A stretch of 64,000 nucleotides of DNA from Pycnococcus provasolii (taxonomy: Eukaryota > Chlorophyta > Pseudoscourfieldiophyceae > Pseudoscourfieldiales). The translations under genes were made by a program, and so were the position numbers. Below, in pieces: positions 40,274-48,853 of the stretch. The stretch covers positions 124,001 to 188,000 of the forward strand of contig CP150588.1 in NCBI GenBank assembly GCA_049487715.1. The letters are read 5' to 3'. Every line of letters starts with the position of its first letter. Positions within the stretch are counted from its first letter, which is position 1. The notes beneath the pieces are model-generated. The model was not told where the DNA came from. It saw only the letters and a list, made by a program, of their open reading frames with translations, and ran no database searches.

Positions 40274-43200
40274 CTAAGATAGCATGCGCTGGCAGAAGCG
40301 CGCGGCGTGCTGAGGATCCAACTCAAAATCCTGCGGACGCGCCGCCAACTCCACCGCCGCGCCGGCACACTTGCGAAACTCAAGCGGACTTTGAACCACG
40401 GCGCGCGCAAGGTTACCATTCACAGCCTCCATGCGCTGACGATCCACATCCCAACTTGCATCGAAGAGAGGAATGCCCGTATCACTGCTAAAGTCGCTCA
40501 CATCAACCACGGGCGCCAACTCGAACGATATGCCGTACGTGTCGTGTTTCGCTCTCACCTCAAGATCTTGGCCGACGCGAACGGCACGCTCTTCGACGAA
40601 TTGAACAGCTTGCTGCCACGTGGGACCCTTGCGATTGCCCTTGCTAGCGGCATACGGGCTTGTTGTCAGAGTCGTCGTCTCGTCCATATGAAGCTCAAAC
40701 CAAAACGCAATGGCATTGCACACGAGAGGAGGTCCATTATCGTCCAGCTCATCTGGTGGAAGGCGGGAGATGGCGGCCTTTACGCTCGCCTCGAAGTCTG
40801 CATCTTCACGTTGGATCGTGGACGATAATCCCGCCGCATCTTCCTCCTCCTCGCCCTCCTTCTTCTCCTCCTCTTCATCGTCGTCGTCGTCATCTGTGTC
40901 ACAATCATCAATGTGTTCAGCAGGCGGCTTCTTCTCTTTCGGAGGAGGAGGAGGTACGTCCACCTTCTCTGGCTTCTTCTCCGTGTGTCCACCATCCTCA
41001 CGTTCACGCTGCTCACGCATCAGCCGTGCTAACTTGGATCGCGCACGCCCAATCTGCTCGCACGTATTCGGATCCACGTCAAATGTCACCAACCTCTCGA
41101 GGGGCTGCATGTTGAGCGCACTTTCGTAAAAGTCGAAGGTGAACACCTCCGTTGGCTCCGCAAGCGCAATCCAACTACTACTGTGCTCTGAACTTCCCAA
41201 CTCAATGCCCTCGTAGTCAGGACGCCAACGATACCGATTCGTGCAAGACACATCGAACGACTCGTCACCGCAGTTGATCGTCGTCGTGCGCATGCAGATG
41301 GGCTGCGCGTACACAGTTGCTCCCATAGGCACCAACCTGGCATCCTTCGTGAGCAGCTTCGAGCGGGCATGGTGCACGAGGTGCAGTGCGCCTTCTCCAA
41401 TCAAACCGCTGTCAAAAACCTCGTACACGAGCACGTCCGCACGTCGTTCCAGCTCTGGCGCGGTGCCGTCCGGCTTAACGCCACCAGTCTTCTCCAGAAG
41501 TGGGTCGTCCTTGCAAAGCATTCGACGCACATCCTTATTCAGGAGCAAACACTGCGTCGCATACCCGTTCAGAACCTCGCACTCCTCACCAACGTCACAC
41601 ATGTGAAGACTCTGCTCGCAGCCAATCACCTTGTCCGCGCCATGGCGAGCTGCTAGCATCGACAGGATGCCCGTTCCCGCACCCACGTCCAAAACAAGCA
41701 CTTCCTGGTTCGCGGATTTGTCAGACGTCCAACCCGCGATGCGAGGTGGCGGTGGGGGAGGGCTTTTGCCAAGACGCACCGCACGTCGTGCACGCGCTTC
41801 CCAGCTGTTGTCACGCGGATCGTCCACGATGTCAACGCCGTTCGCATCTACCGCCGCGGGGGCTAGCGGACGCAGACCCTTCCCCGTTCGCACGCTCGCG
41901 ATGGAGCGCTTCAGTGCCATCTCGTACGCATCGTTGCGCTGAGAGTCGAACAGCATGTCGTAGTGCCACTTAGGAATGTAAGCATGGCGAGGTCGCACGG
42001 ATGGCATAGAATCGTGGCTCAGCACGAGCATCGCGCCGTCGTGTTGCACGCGAATGGGGATTGCATCGCCAACCGTTCGAATGTCAAATTCGTCGAGGTA
42101 CTGCACGCTCTGCGGGACCGAAGTCAGCAGACCAAGCTCACCACCCTTGTGCTCCAGGCCGCTTGCACGTAGCCGACGCCGTCCCTCTCGCCAATTTGTG
42201 GCACATAGCGTTCCGTCTCCATGAAAGTCGAGCACAAAGAAGATGCACAGAGCGTTGCACTTTCCCTTGGCAATGGCGCGTGCCGAAACCACCTCGTCGT
42301 GCATAAATTCGGCGGGTGCGGTGCGCGCTTTCCTCTTTTTCACATCCTCCTCTTCGGTATTGCACTGTTGTTGGCGTCTGGCAAGAGAAGCGTCGAGGAT
42401 CCGCTGCATGTCAATCTCGCAGAGGAGGAACGGATCCGTCACATCGTGCCTCGGCGTTGTCTCGGCGTCCAAGCGGCAAGCCTCGATATTTGGATGCCAG
42501 CGGTACACGTTCAGACTTGACAGGTCCAGGTCGCTGATTGTGCCCACACGCATCGAGCTTGCAATGGCGTACACTCGCACTTTTGCCGGAACGATACGAC
42601 AGCCGACTCGACACAGGCCTCTTCGTGCGGCATCGCGCACCATTGGGATAACGCGTGCACCAAGCACAAGCGCGTCGAATGCGTCCGTTGCGAGAACATC
42701 TGCCGGACCATGAGAAAGTGTGCACCATCCTTCGCCATCGTCGTCGTCGTCGCCACCGCCGTTGCTCGTTCCATTTGACTTCGTGGTGGTCACGTCGTGG
42801 TCACTTTCCTCCTTCGCCGCCGCCTCCGCCTCTTCGTCAGAGCGCACGCGATGAAGTGGTCGATCAAGCAGCGTGACAACCTGAGAGAGAGGCACGGCAA
42901 CCTCGTCTTCGCCGCGAATGCGAAGGCACCGTTTTCGATTGGATCGAAGAATCTGCTTCGTCATGCGGTAGAGCGAGCGCGACCTTTCTGCGACGGAAAC
43001 GACAGCCATGTCGTCGGCAGACGTCGCTGCGGCTGCGGCTGCGCTTGCGCACGTCAATGCGATCGTCCCCCCTCCTCCGGAGATTGCCAGGACGTGTGCA
43101 CCAGGTCTTGAGCTGAGTACATGTGTGATTTGTTTCGTGTACGCTGAGAGCCGATCGGCATCGTCGTACGACGCCAAGCACGGCTTGGGTGCCTCGAGTT

Positions 43201-43909
43201 CCCCCAGCGAACGCACGTATCCCGCGATGGATGTGATGTGCGCCTTGGTTTGCTTCGTGATGTCAGCGTCTATTTTCGTCTGTCTCATGCGAGGTAGGAA
43301 CGTCGGTCTCCAGTCAAAGTCTTCGACATCCCAGTCCGGGCTGCTCATCGCCTGCTTGTACTGGTTCATCATGAGCAGTTTTGTATCGTCGCGACGTGCT
43401 TCGCGCAGCGCGAGCACGAGATCTTTTCTCTGCGTTCTGACTTCGCTGATGAGTCGTTTTGCCTCCTTTCTGTGTCTTTTGTTTGCAACTTTCTGCTTTT
43501 TGCGCAATTCTTCGTTGAGCGGTTCGAGTTGCAGTCCCGCGTTGAACGCCATGAGCGCGTCTTTGTTTTCCATGCGTGCGAGCGCGGCGCATCCCATGCG
43601 ATAGAACGCCTTGGTCCACTTCCCTTCACTGAGTTTGACAGCTTTCAGTGCGTCTTGGTACGCTTCTTCCGCCCGTCCTTGCGCGAGGTATGCGGCTGAT
43701 CTGTTAGCGAATAGCGTCTTATCGAGTGGATCTGCGGCGATAGCTTGACTGTAGAGGTTGATCGCTTCTTGGAATTCCCGGGAGGCGAACGCGCGGTTGC
43801 CTGCGGTGCGAGACTGGTCACGTATGAATTCTACTTGTTCACGTGGAATGGCTGAAAGGTCAACCCCTGTCGACTCCTTTAACGCCAATAACGTAGACGG
43901 AGAAGCCAC
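40274..43909 (-). CDS. TPR-containing protein arginine methyltransferase, PRMT9/PRMT7-like
   Basis: About 1211 residues. TPR units at residues 35-140 (AINLYSQAIAADPLDKTLFA; ALMAFNAGLQLEPLNEELR) are followed by a long linker. The methyltransferase domain at about 735 onward has motif I VLDVGAGTGILSMLAARHGA, post-I VIGCEQS and the double-E segment VYEVFDSGLIGEGAL with LVPMGATVYAQP, as in PRMT7/PRMT9. The TPR-PRMT order recalls PRMT9, which methylates SF3B2 in animals. Large inserts (Asp/Glu-rich, about 1030-1070) are unusual. The frame starts at GTG 43909 directly after an in-frame TGA, with no ATG; an out-of-frame ATG lies at about 43994, so a short 5' exon or frame error is likely. TTAGGG repeats lie about 200 nt upstream. 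Confidence 0.8.
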   Translation of the reverse strand: MASPSTLLALKESTGVDLSAIPREQVEFIRDQSRTAGNRAFASREFQEAINLYSQAIAADPLDKTLFANRSAAYLAQGRAEEAYQDALKAVKLSEGKWTKAFYRMGCAALARMENKDALMAFNAGLQLEPLNEELRKKQKVANKRHRKEAKRLISEVRTQRKDLVLALREARRDDTKLLMMNQYKQAMSSPDWDVEDFDWRPTFLPRMRQTKIDADITKQTKAHITSIAGYVRSLGELEAPKPCLASYDDADRLSAYTKQITHVLSSRPGAHVLAISGGGGTIALTCASAAAAAATSADDMAVVSVAERSRSLYRMTKQILRSNRKRCLRIRGEDEVAVPLSQVVTLLDRPLHRVRSDEEAEAAAKEESDHDVTTTKSNGTSNGGGDDDDDGEGWCTLSHGPADVLATDAFDALVLGARVIPMVRDAARRGLCRVGCRIVPAKVRVYAIASSMRVGTISDLDLSSLNVYRWHPNIEACRLDAETTPRHDVTDPFLLCEIDMQRILDASLARRQQQCNTEEEDVKKRKARTAPAEFMHDEVVSARAIAKGKCNALCIFFVLDFHGDGTLCATNWREGRRRLRASGLEHKGGELGLLTSVPQSVQYLDEFDIRTVGDAIPIRVQHDGAMLVLSHDSMPSVRPRHAYIPKWHYDMLFDSQRNDAYEMALKRSIASVRTGKGLRPLAPAAVDANGVDIVDDPRDNSWEARARRAVRLGKSPPPPPPRIAGWTSDKSANQEVLVLDVGAGTGILSMLAARHGADKVIGCEQSLHMCDVGEECEVLNGYATQCLLLNKDVRRMLCKDDPLLEKTGGVKPDGTAPELERRADVLVYEVFDSGLIGEGALHLVHHARSKLLTKDARLVPMGATVYAQPICMRTTTINCGDESFDVSCTNRYRWRPDYEGIELGSSEHSSSWIALAEPTEVFTFDFYESALNMQPLERLVTFDVDPNTCEQIGRARSKLARLMREQREREDGGHTEKKPEKVDVPPPPPKEKKPPAEHIDDCDTDDDDDDEEEEKKEGEEEEDAAGLSSTIQREDADFEASVKAAISRLPPDELDDNGPPLVCNAIAFWFELHMDETTTLTTSPYAASKGNRKGPTWQQAVQFVEERAVRVGQDLEVRAKHDTYGISFELAPVVDVSDFSSDTGIPLFDASWDVDRQRMEAVNGNLARAVVQSPLEFRKCAGAAVELAARPQDFELDPQHAARFCQRMLS

Positions 43910-44104
43910 GGTAGGATCCCCTCAACATCAACCTCAACCTCAACCGACGACGACGACAATGGTGACGACGACACATGTGTGACGGACATGCTGCTGACTG
44001 ATCGTGAAAATGACGTCAAAAAAAATTCATGAGCTCGAGTTCTAAGAAGGTTCTTCTCAGAAGTGTTTCGAAAAAAGAAGTCCAAAAAGAAAAGATGTTC
44101 ACAT

Positions 44105-44131
44105 GGGTTAGGGTTTAAGGGGTTAGGGTTA
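44105..44131 (+). repeat. Short TTAGGG-type array upstream of the PRMT gene
   Basis: GGGTTAGGGTTTAAGGGGTTAGGGTT, imperfect. It is CCCTAA on the PRMT coding strand, and it also supplies the stop of the relic at 44129-44370. Confidence 0.8.
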
Positions 44132-44370
44132 CTGGCTGGGGGTCCACCGCGAACTTGTTCTTGGGGTTGGACTTGACGCCGCCGTCCGGCTCGTACGCGC
44201 CCGTCTCGTTATTAACGGGCGCATCCGTCTGCACGATACATACCTCCCTCGATGGACGGGTAGTCGGCCGGACAGACAGCGAGCTTCGGCATCGCCGCTA
44301 GGACGGACCGCCGGGATCGTAATCTCCTTCACATCGCCGTCGTACAGTGTTGATGCGTCCATGTAGGTGC
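44114..44370 (-). pseudogene. Degraded GC-rich coding relic ending in telomere-like repeat
   Basis: Three coding-like segments in different frames on the minus strand: MDASTLYDGDVKEITIPAVR, then MPKLAVCPADYPSIEGGMYR, then TDAPVNNETGAYEPDGGVKS to KNKFAVDPQPVTLTP and a TAA. The frame changes twice within about 240 nt. The last residues (VTLTP) and the stop are encoded by the CCCTAA array. No family is recognised; a decayed insertion is the likeliest explanation, though unseen introns could also shift frames (GTATGTATC and GTACGTCAC donor-like sites are present). Confidence 0.35.
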
Positions 44371-44993
44371 TCAGCTACATGGTGTGCGAGTGCGGAAGGT
44401 TGAGGTGTGGGATACCTCTTATGTGGAGGCGAGGATTCGGTTGGATAAGTGTCGGTGACGGCCCGAGGGTTTCCGGGCCCGAGTGACGTACCTCCCTTTT
44501 GTTGCGGTGCGCTCTTTTAGTTGTCGACGCGTTTTTATATACGTTTGAGTATATAGTTGGCAAGGTGTGGCGTGGTGTGGCGAGGTGTGGTTGTTTTACA
44601 CTTGTTACAACTTACCTTTACTTCAACTTACCCTTACCTTGAGGTGTGAGCCAAAAGAGTGGAGAAGTGGAGCTTGAGGAGTGGTTGTGAGGTGTATTTT
44701 GGTGTGGTGTGTACACGAAGTTACCGTTGTGGAGCTCGTGTTTGGCGTGACTTGGTGTTCTTTGTTTGTTCAGGGTGGCATCGTGCGGTCACTGGTGTGA
44801 CCTGACATCTCACAGCGGCTTCTCGAGCGAGGCGCGCGCCGCGGTGCGCTGCGAGAGGTACCTAAATAACCTACGTGGAGTGCGTGGACTGCGTGTTGAC
44901 CGGCCAGGGGCTTTCTTGTCCTCACTACCAACAATACGACGACTACGACGGGTAGGAAAGGGGTATTAAGGTTAGGGCATGGGAGCAAGCATT

Positions 44994-45005
44994 GAATTCG
45001 GGGTT
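44994..45005 (+). promoter_or_regulatory. GAATTCGGGGTT motif upstream of the Gfo/Idh/MocA gene
   Basis: The same motif as upstream of RsmE, ABC, eS8 and LPA1, here about 65 nt before ATG 45071 but in the opposite orientation relative to the gene. Confidence 0.4.
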
Positions 45006-45070
45006 AAGGGCTCCCCTTTTTTTCTCTCCCGCCATTCTCCATTGTTTTTCTCGTGAAGATTTATAATATC

Positions 45071-46759
45071 ATGTTCGATGGACGCCACATGTCCACGCCC
45101 AATAGCGCATCTGCGTCAGCGTCAGCGTCAGCTTGGTCTGCTTCGGGGTTAGCGTCTGCTTCAGGGTCTGCTTCAGGGGTGGTGGGTGTGACGCCTTCTT
45201 CCTCTAAGACGGCTACACCTGCTTCCGCTTCATTTGCTTCATTTGGGCCTTCACATGCTGGTGGTCGCGCCATTGGTAATTCTAATTCAGGCGATGAGCA
45301 TGCTGCTGCGGGAGGGACGTCTATAGCACACACGCCGATTTCACTCAAAACGCCCACTCGTACGCCAAACGCCGCGCGCGTACCTCCACTCACGCCATCA
45401 CGAGCCTCTTCTGTCGTGCGATTCGGTATCGCGGGGTGTGGGAAAATCGCCGGCGACTTTGCAAGAACGCTCGTCCTGAACGTCAGTGGCGTGGAAATTG
45501 CCGCGGTCGCAAGCAGAGACGGAACGAAGGCGGAGAAGTTTGCTCAAACTTACGAACGGAACAACAAGAACAAAATTGCGTGCTATGCGTCGTACGAAGA
45601 CCTGTGCCGCGACGAAAACGTTGACGTCGTCTACGTGGCGACAATTCACACGACGCACTTTCAAGTCGCGAAGGAAGCGCTCAGCAACGGAAAACACGTT
45701 CTCGTCGAGAAGCCGATGGGCATGAACAGCCGCGAGGTGAACGCCATCTTCAAAATGGCACGCTCGGCGAACCTGCTCGCGGTGGAGGGACTGTGGACGC
45801 GCTTCTTCCCAGCCGTGAAGCGTGCCAGGAACCTTCTGCACCAAGAGCAGCTGATTGGGCCGGTTTCCACGTGCATGGCCGCATTCGGATTCGCCACGGA
45901 AGACGGGTCGATTCCGCGCCTCTACGACCCAGCTCTCGGCGGAGGTGCGACGCTTGACATTGGCATGTATCCTCTCAGTCTCGTCACCGCAGCACTGCGC
46001 CCGACCGAGTACGCGCAAGGGGACAAGAATCAAAAACTAAGCGCGACGGGGGTCAAGAGCTCAAGCACCGGCGTTGACACGTCCGCGCACATCTCCATGG
46101 CGATCGGATTTGAGCGCGCACCGCCGCTCAGCTATGCGGCGGGCGACGACAGTAGCGGTGATGAAGATAATGCGATGGAGCAGAGAACACTTCACTGCAC
46201 GGCGTCGTACGCGATACGAGAGCAGCTGCCAGAGACGTCGACTTACTGCGGCAGAAAAGGCCATCTCATTGTCGAGGAACCTGCGCATGCGCCCACCAAG
46301 CTCACGTACATCCTTCACTCGGACGGCTTGCGTCGCGTGGAGCACTTCAATATGCCGCGAGAGCCGGACAACACTTTGCCAGATTACAACTATCGCAATT
46401 CGCAGGGGTTCATGTACGAGATCGCCGCGGTGCGTGACGCAATCACAAAAGGACGCACGGAGTGCGAAGATTGGACCACCGCAGAGGCTCTCTGGATGGC
46501 GCGCACACTCGACACCGTGCGCCACTCTCTTGGCGTGCGCTACGAGGCTGACAACGCTGTCACGAGTGAGAAGAGGGCCAAGGTGTTCACCTGGCTAGCA
46601 AAGTTGGCTGTGGCGAGTGCAGGTGCGGTTATGGGTGTAAGGCTTAGCCAACGGAAGGGGACAACAATATCGGCAGCTTCGGCAAATGACGCGGTGGCAT
46701 CGTCGAACAAGACGACGAAGAAGGCTAATCTTCCGCCGTGGAGTCGTGGTGGCACGTGA
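45071..46759 (+). CDS. Gfo/Idh/MocA family NAD(P)-dependent oxidoreductase (dihydrodiol dehydrogenase-like)
   Basis: A 562-residue protein from ATG 45071. About 120 low-complexity Ser/Ala residues precede a Rossmann fold beginning VRFGIAGCGKIAGDFAR (GxGxIA). The family hallmark VLVEKPMGMN (EKP, catalytic Lys) follows, then the C-terminal domain with GGGATLDIGMYPL, where conserved Asp and Tyr line the substrate pocket. This pattern matches dimeric dihydrodiol dehydrogenases and related sugar dehydrogenases. A hydrophobic C-terminal stretch (LAKLAVASAGAVMGVRLS) suggests a tail anchor, which is unusual for the family. A 35-residue insert before SAHISMAIGF is also atypical. Substrate unknown. Confidence 0.88.
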   Translation: MFDGRHMSTPNSASASASASAWSASGLASASGSASGVVGVTPSSSKTATPASASFASFGPSHAGGRAIGNSNSGDEHAAAGGTSIAHTPISLKTPTRTPNAARVPPLTPSRASSVVRFGIAGCGKIAGDFARTLVLNVSGVEIAAVASRDGTKAEKFAQTYERNNKNKIACYASYEDLCRDENVDVVYVATIHTTHFQVAKEALSNGKHVLVEKPMGMNSREVNAIFKMARSANLLAVEGLWTRFFPAVKRARNLLHQEQLIGPVSTCMAAFGFATEDGSIPRLYDPALGGGATLDIGMYPLSLVTAALRPTEYAQGDKNQKLSATGVKSSSTGVDTSAHISMAIGFERAPPLSYAAGDDSSGDEDNAMEQRTLHCTASYAIREQLPETSTYCGRKGHLIVEEPAHAPTKLTYILHSDGLRRVEHFNMPREPDNTLPDYNYRNSQGFMYEIAAVRDAITKGRTECEDWTTAEALWMARTLDTVRHSLGVRYEADNAVTSEKRAKVFTWLAKLAVASAGAVMGVRLSQRKGTTISAASANDAVASSNKTTKKANLPPWSRGGT

Positions 46760-46948
46760 AGAACGGATCTCAGTTCCTCTTTATTCAAAACTCATTCATT
46801 ATAATATATTTTAAAGATCATTATTAGACATCGGTTTTGCAGCTTGAGCGCGTCCGCTTTCGTCTTCTCGGTCTAAGATGCGCGCACGTTGTCTCGAAAT
46901 TCATTCTTCTCTAGCGCAGCTTTGAGAGCTCTCAAGTCTTTAACCTAT

Positions 46949-47605
46949 CTATTGCGTCATAGACGTCCGTGATATCGGACCTCTCGGTGGAGATGACGCG
47001 GAGGGGGGTGGAGCGCCGCCGACGGCGACGGCGACGGCGTGCGCTCCCGTGGCCGGCGCCAGGGCCGCCTGCACCGTCGGCGCGGCGCCCTCTGGGTACA
47101 ACACGGGCGGGTGGTGCACCCACAACCAGCGGAACTTACCCTTTTTGCCGCCGCGCCTCAGGGAGAAGCCCAGCCCGCGGTGCGCCAACGCGGCGCTCAG
47201 CCTGGCGCACTCGGCCTCGACGAGCGCGTCGGCCCTGCACTTGGCCCTCACGAAGCCAATGATGCACGCGAAAAAGAGGCACGACGGCGCGAGCGACGCC
47301 ACCACGCCCCAGAGCCACACTGCCCCCCCAAGGGCCAGTCAGGCGACGCTCAGTAGCGTCAGCGGCGCCAACCCCCACGCGGCGGAGCGCAGCGCCACCC
47401 GCCCGCCGGGGTAGGCGCTCGTGGCCACGTTGAGCGGCGCCGCCACCACGGTGCTCCACTCGCCCTGCTGCATGAAGGGCGCCACCGTGGGCGGCACCGC
47501 CGGCGGGCAGTGTGGCGACTCCCCGCTGCAACCGCCCTGCAGGCCCGGGATGGGCAGCACCGTCAGCGTCGGCGACGACCGCACCGTGCCGTGCACATTG
47601 CCCAT
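46949..47605 (-). pseudogene. GC-rich membrane protein ORF interrupted by one in-frame TGA
   Basis: From ATG 47605 (MGNVHGTVRSS) the frame codes for 88 residues to TGA 47341-47339. It then continues without another stop for 129 codons in the same frame. The stop falls inside a hydrophobic region: LRSAAWGLAPLTLLSVA precedes it and GAVWLWGVVASLAPSCLFFA follows it, so both halves look like one protein. After the membrane part comes a basic segment (FSLRRGGKKGKFRWLWVHHP). The next base after TGA is C (TGACTGG), a context that favours readthrough in other eukaryotes. Options are a fresh pseudogene, regulated readthrough, or a tiny intron. The base composition is clearly more GC-rich than surrounding genes. 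Family unknown. Confidence 0.5.
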
Positions 47606-47989
47606 GGTGCTCCGCGCTGCGCCGCTGCCTGGGTGCAAGTGAGCGTGCCTGGGTGCAAGTGAGCGAGCGAGCGAGCCCCCTCCCCCTCCCCCTCCCCCTC
47701 CCCCCACCCGCGGGGCGGCAACGGGCCGGTGGGGGGGGGTTCACCGACCGAATGGCCAATACCCCCTAGCGCTGCGCGGGCTCTTCGGGAGGGTGCGCGC
47801 AGCACTAACTGCTAGGATCTTTGGTCGCTGGGAGTGTAATGTGAGATCTTTTATGTGTGTGTGAGCCCACCACATCACATTCATTCATTCACATTAACGT
47901 TATCCCCCTCAGTATAGTACTGGATGTGTGGGTAGACAGAAGGTTGGGAACGGGCGGGCGGGATGAAACTTCGACGTTGTGGGTTAACT
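47606..47989. other. Upstream region of the GC-rich ORF
   Basis: TGCCTGGGTGCAAGTGAGCG occurs twice in tandem (47627-47666), followed by GAGC and CCCCTCC simple repeats to about 47705. No gene is supported. Confidence 0.6.
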
Positions 47990-48028
47990 AGGGTTAGGGT
48001 TAGGGTTACCTTAGCCCTAATCCTAATT
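47990..48028. repeat. Head-to-head telomere-like repeats abutting a retroelement relic
   Basis: TTAGGG units at 47999-48007 (AGGGTTAGGGTTAGGG) are followed at once by CCTTAGCCCTAATCCTAATT in the opposite orientation (48009-48028). The second half overlaps the stop codon of the RNase H relic. Confidence 0.8.
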
Positions 48029-48520
48029 CAGCTTGGAGCGAGCGATCATTAATATCGGCTCATTAATCAGCTGAACTGGAATGCTCTGGCACTCGTGTAT
48101 GCGTGGACGCCATGTGAGGATCGCCGGATGTGCAGTGGCATCCTCCATGGTGGTTCGCGTCGGAATATCGGCTACATTAGCCTTCGACGCGACCCATTCG
48201 CCCCACAGAGCGATATCATCTTCAAGGGTGCTGAGTTCCGAAGGCCGTTGTCGTTCTGAGCATTATTCCAGCTCTCGACGTTGTTGGATGTGGCGTGCCC
48301 GCGCAGTCGCGCACGTGCTTGACTGCTTGCCAGCCAGAAACGCCGAACGAAGGTATTGCTCTTCATCTGGTGCTTTTTCGAGGTACGCTTTGGTGGCCGT
48401 GTTCATGTTTGACTTAGCCCACTTCAGCCGACGCTCGCTGTACGCGTATACAGCCTGCTCATACGTCATCACGCGGCGGCACATTCTCCCGTCCGAACTC
48501 CGAATTGCCGCCGTGAGATA
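48023..48520 (-). mobile_element. Retroelement RNase H relic
   Basis: The minus-strand open stretch to the stop at 48025-48023 contains LWGEWVASKANVADIPTRT, the pattern WxxSKxNxADxPxR that closes RNase H domains of Ty3-, DIRS- and related retroelements. It then continues ILTWRPRIHECQSIP to the end. Upstream, in other frames, QAVYAYSERRLKWAKS and NAQNDNGLRNSAP are also coding-like, so the element is frame-shifted. Its 3' end runs directly into telomere-like repeats. Confidence 0.55.
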
Positions 48521-48853
48521 AAATTCGGCACAAACTTCGGCCCAAAACCGGACCGGGATCCCGCGCAGCCAACGCCCAACCGGAACCGGAACCCTAACCC
48601 TAACCCTAAACCCTAACCGTTTCCCTGTTCTGTTTTGTCAGAAATCAGGCGTCGGCGTCGGCGGCAGCGGCAGCGGCGTCGTCGGCAGCGGCGTCGTCGT
48701 CGGCGTCATACTCCAGTTACCCAGCCTCTATTGTTTTTTCACATGTGTTGGTAGTTGGTATTAGTACATGCGTGCGTTGCGTTTGAATCTTTTGAGTCGT
48801 TGAATCTTGGCCTCGCAATTCTTGGCAGTTATCTCGCAGTTAACTCGCTCTTC
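48521..48853. other. Upstream region of the dioxygenase gene
   Basis: Holds the CCCTAA array at 48591-48618 and GGCGTCGTCGGCAGCGGC-type triplet repeats at 48652-48706. The dioxygenase frame is open from 48755 but lacks an ATG before 48854. Confidence 0.6.
48591..48618 (-). repeat. Short CCCTAA array upstream of the dioxygenase gene
   Basis: ACCCTAACCCTAACCCTAAACCCTAACC, four units with one extra A (plant-type AAACCCTAA telo-box within). It lies about 235 nt before ATG 48854, CCCTAA on the coding strand. Confidence 0.9.

Larger units (their letters stand above)
43910..45070. other. Intergenic region with a degraded GC-rich locus
   Basis: Contains the TTAGGG array (44105-44131), a degraded coding relic (44129-44370), GGTGTGGCG-type repeats at 44565-44600 and the ATTCGGGGTT motif at 44995-45004. 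No intact gene is supported. Confidence 0.55.
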
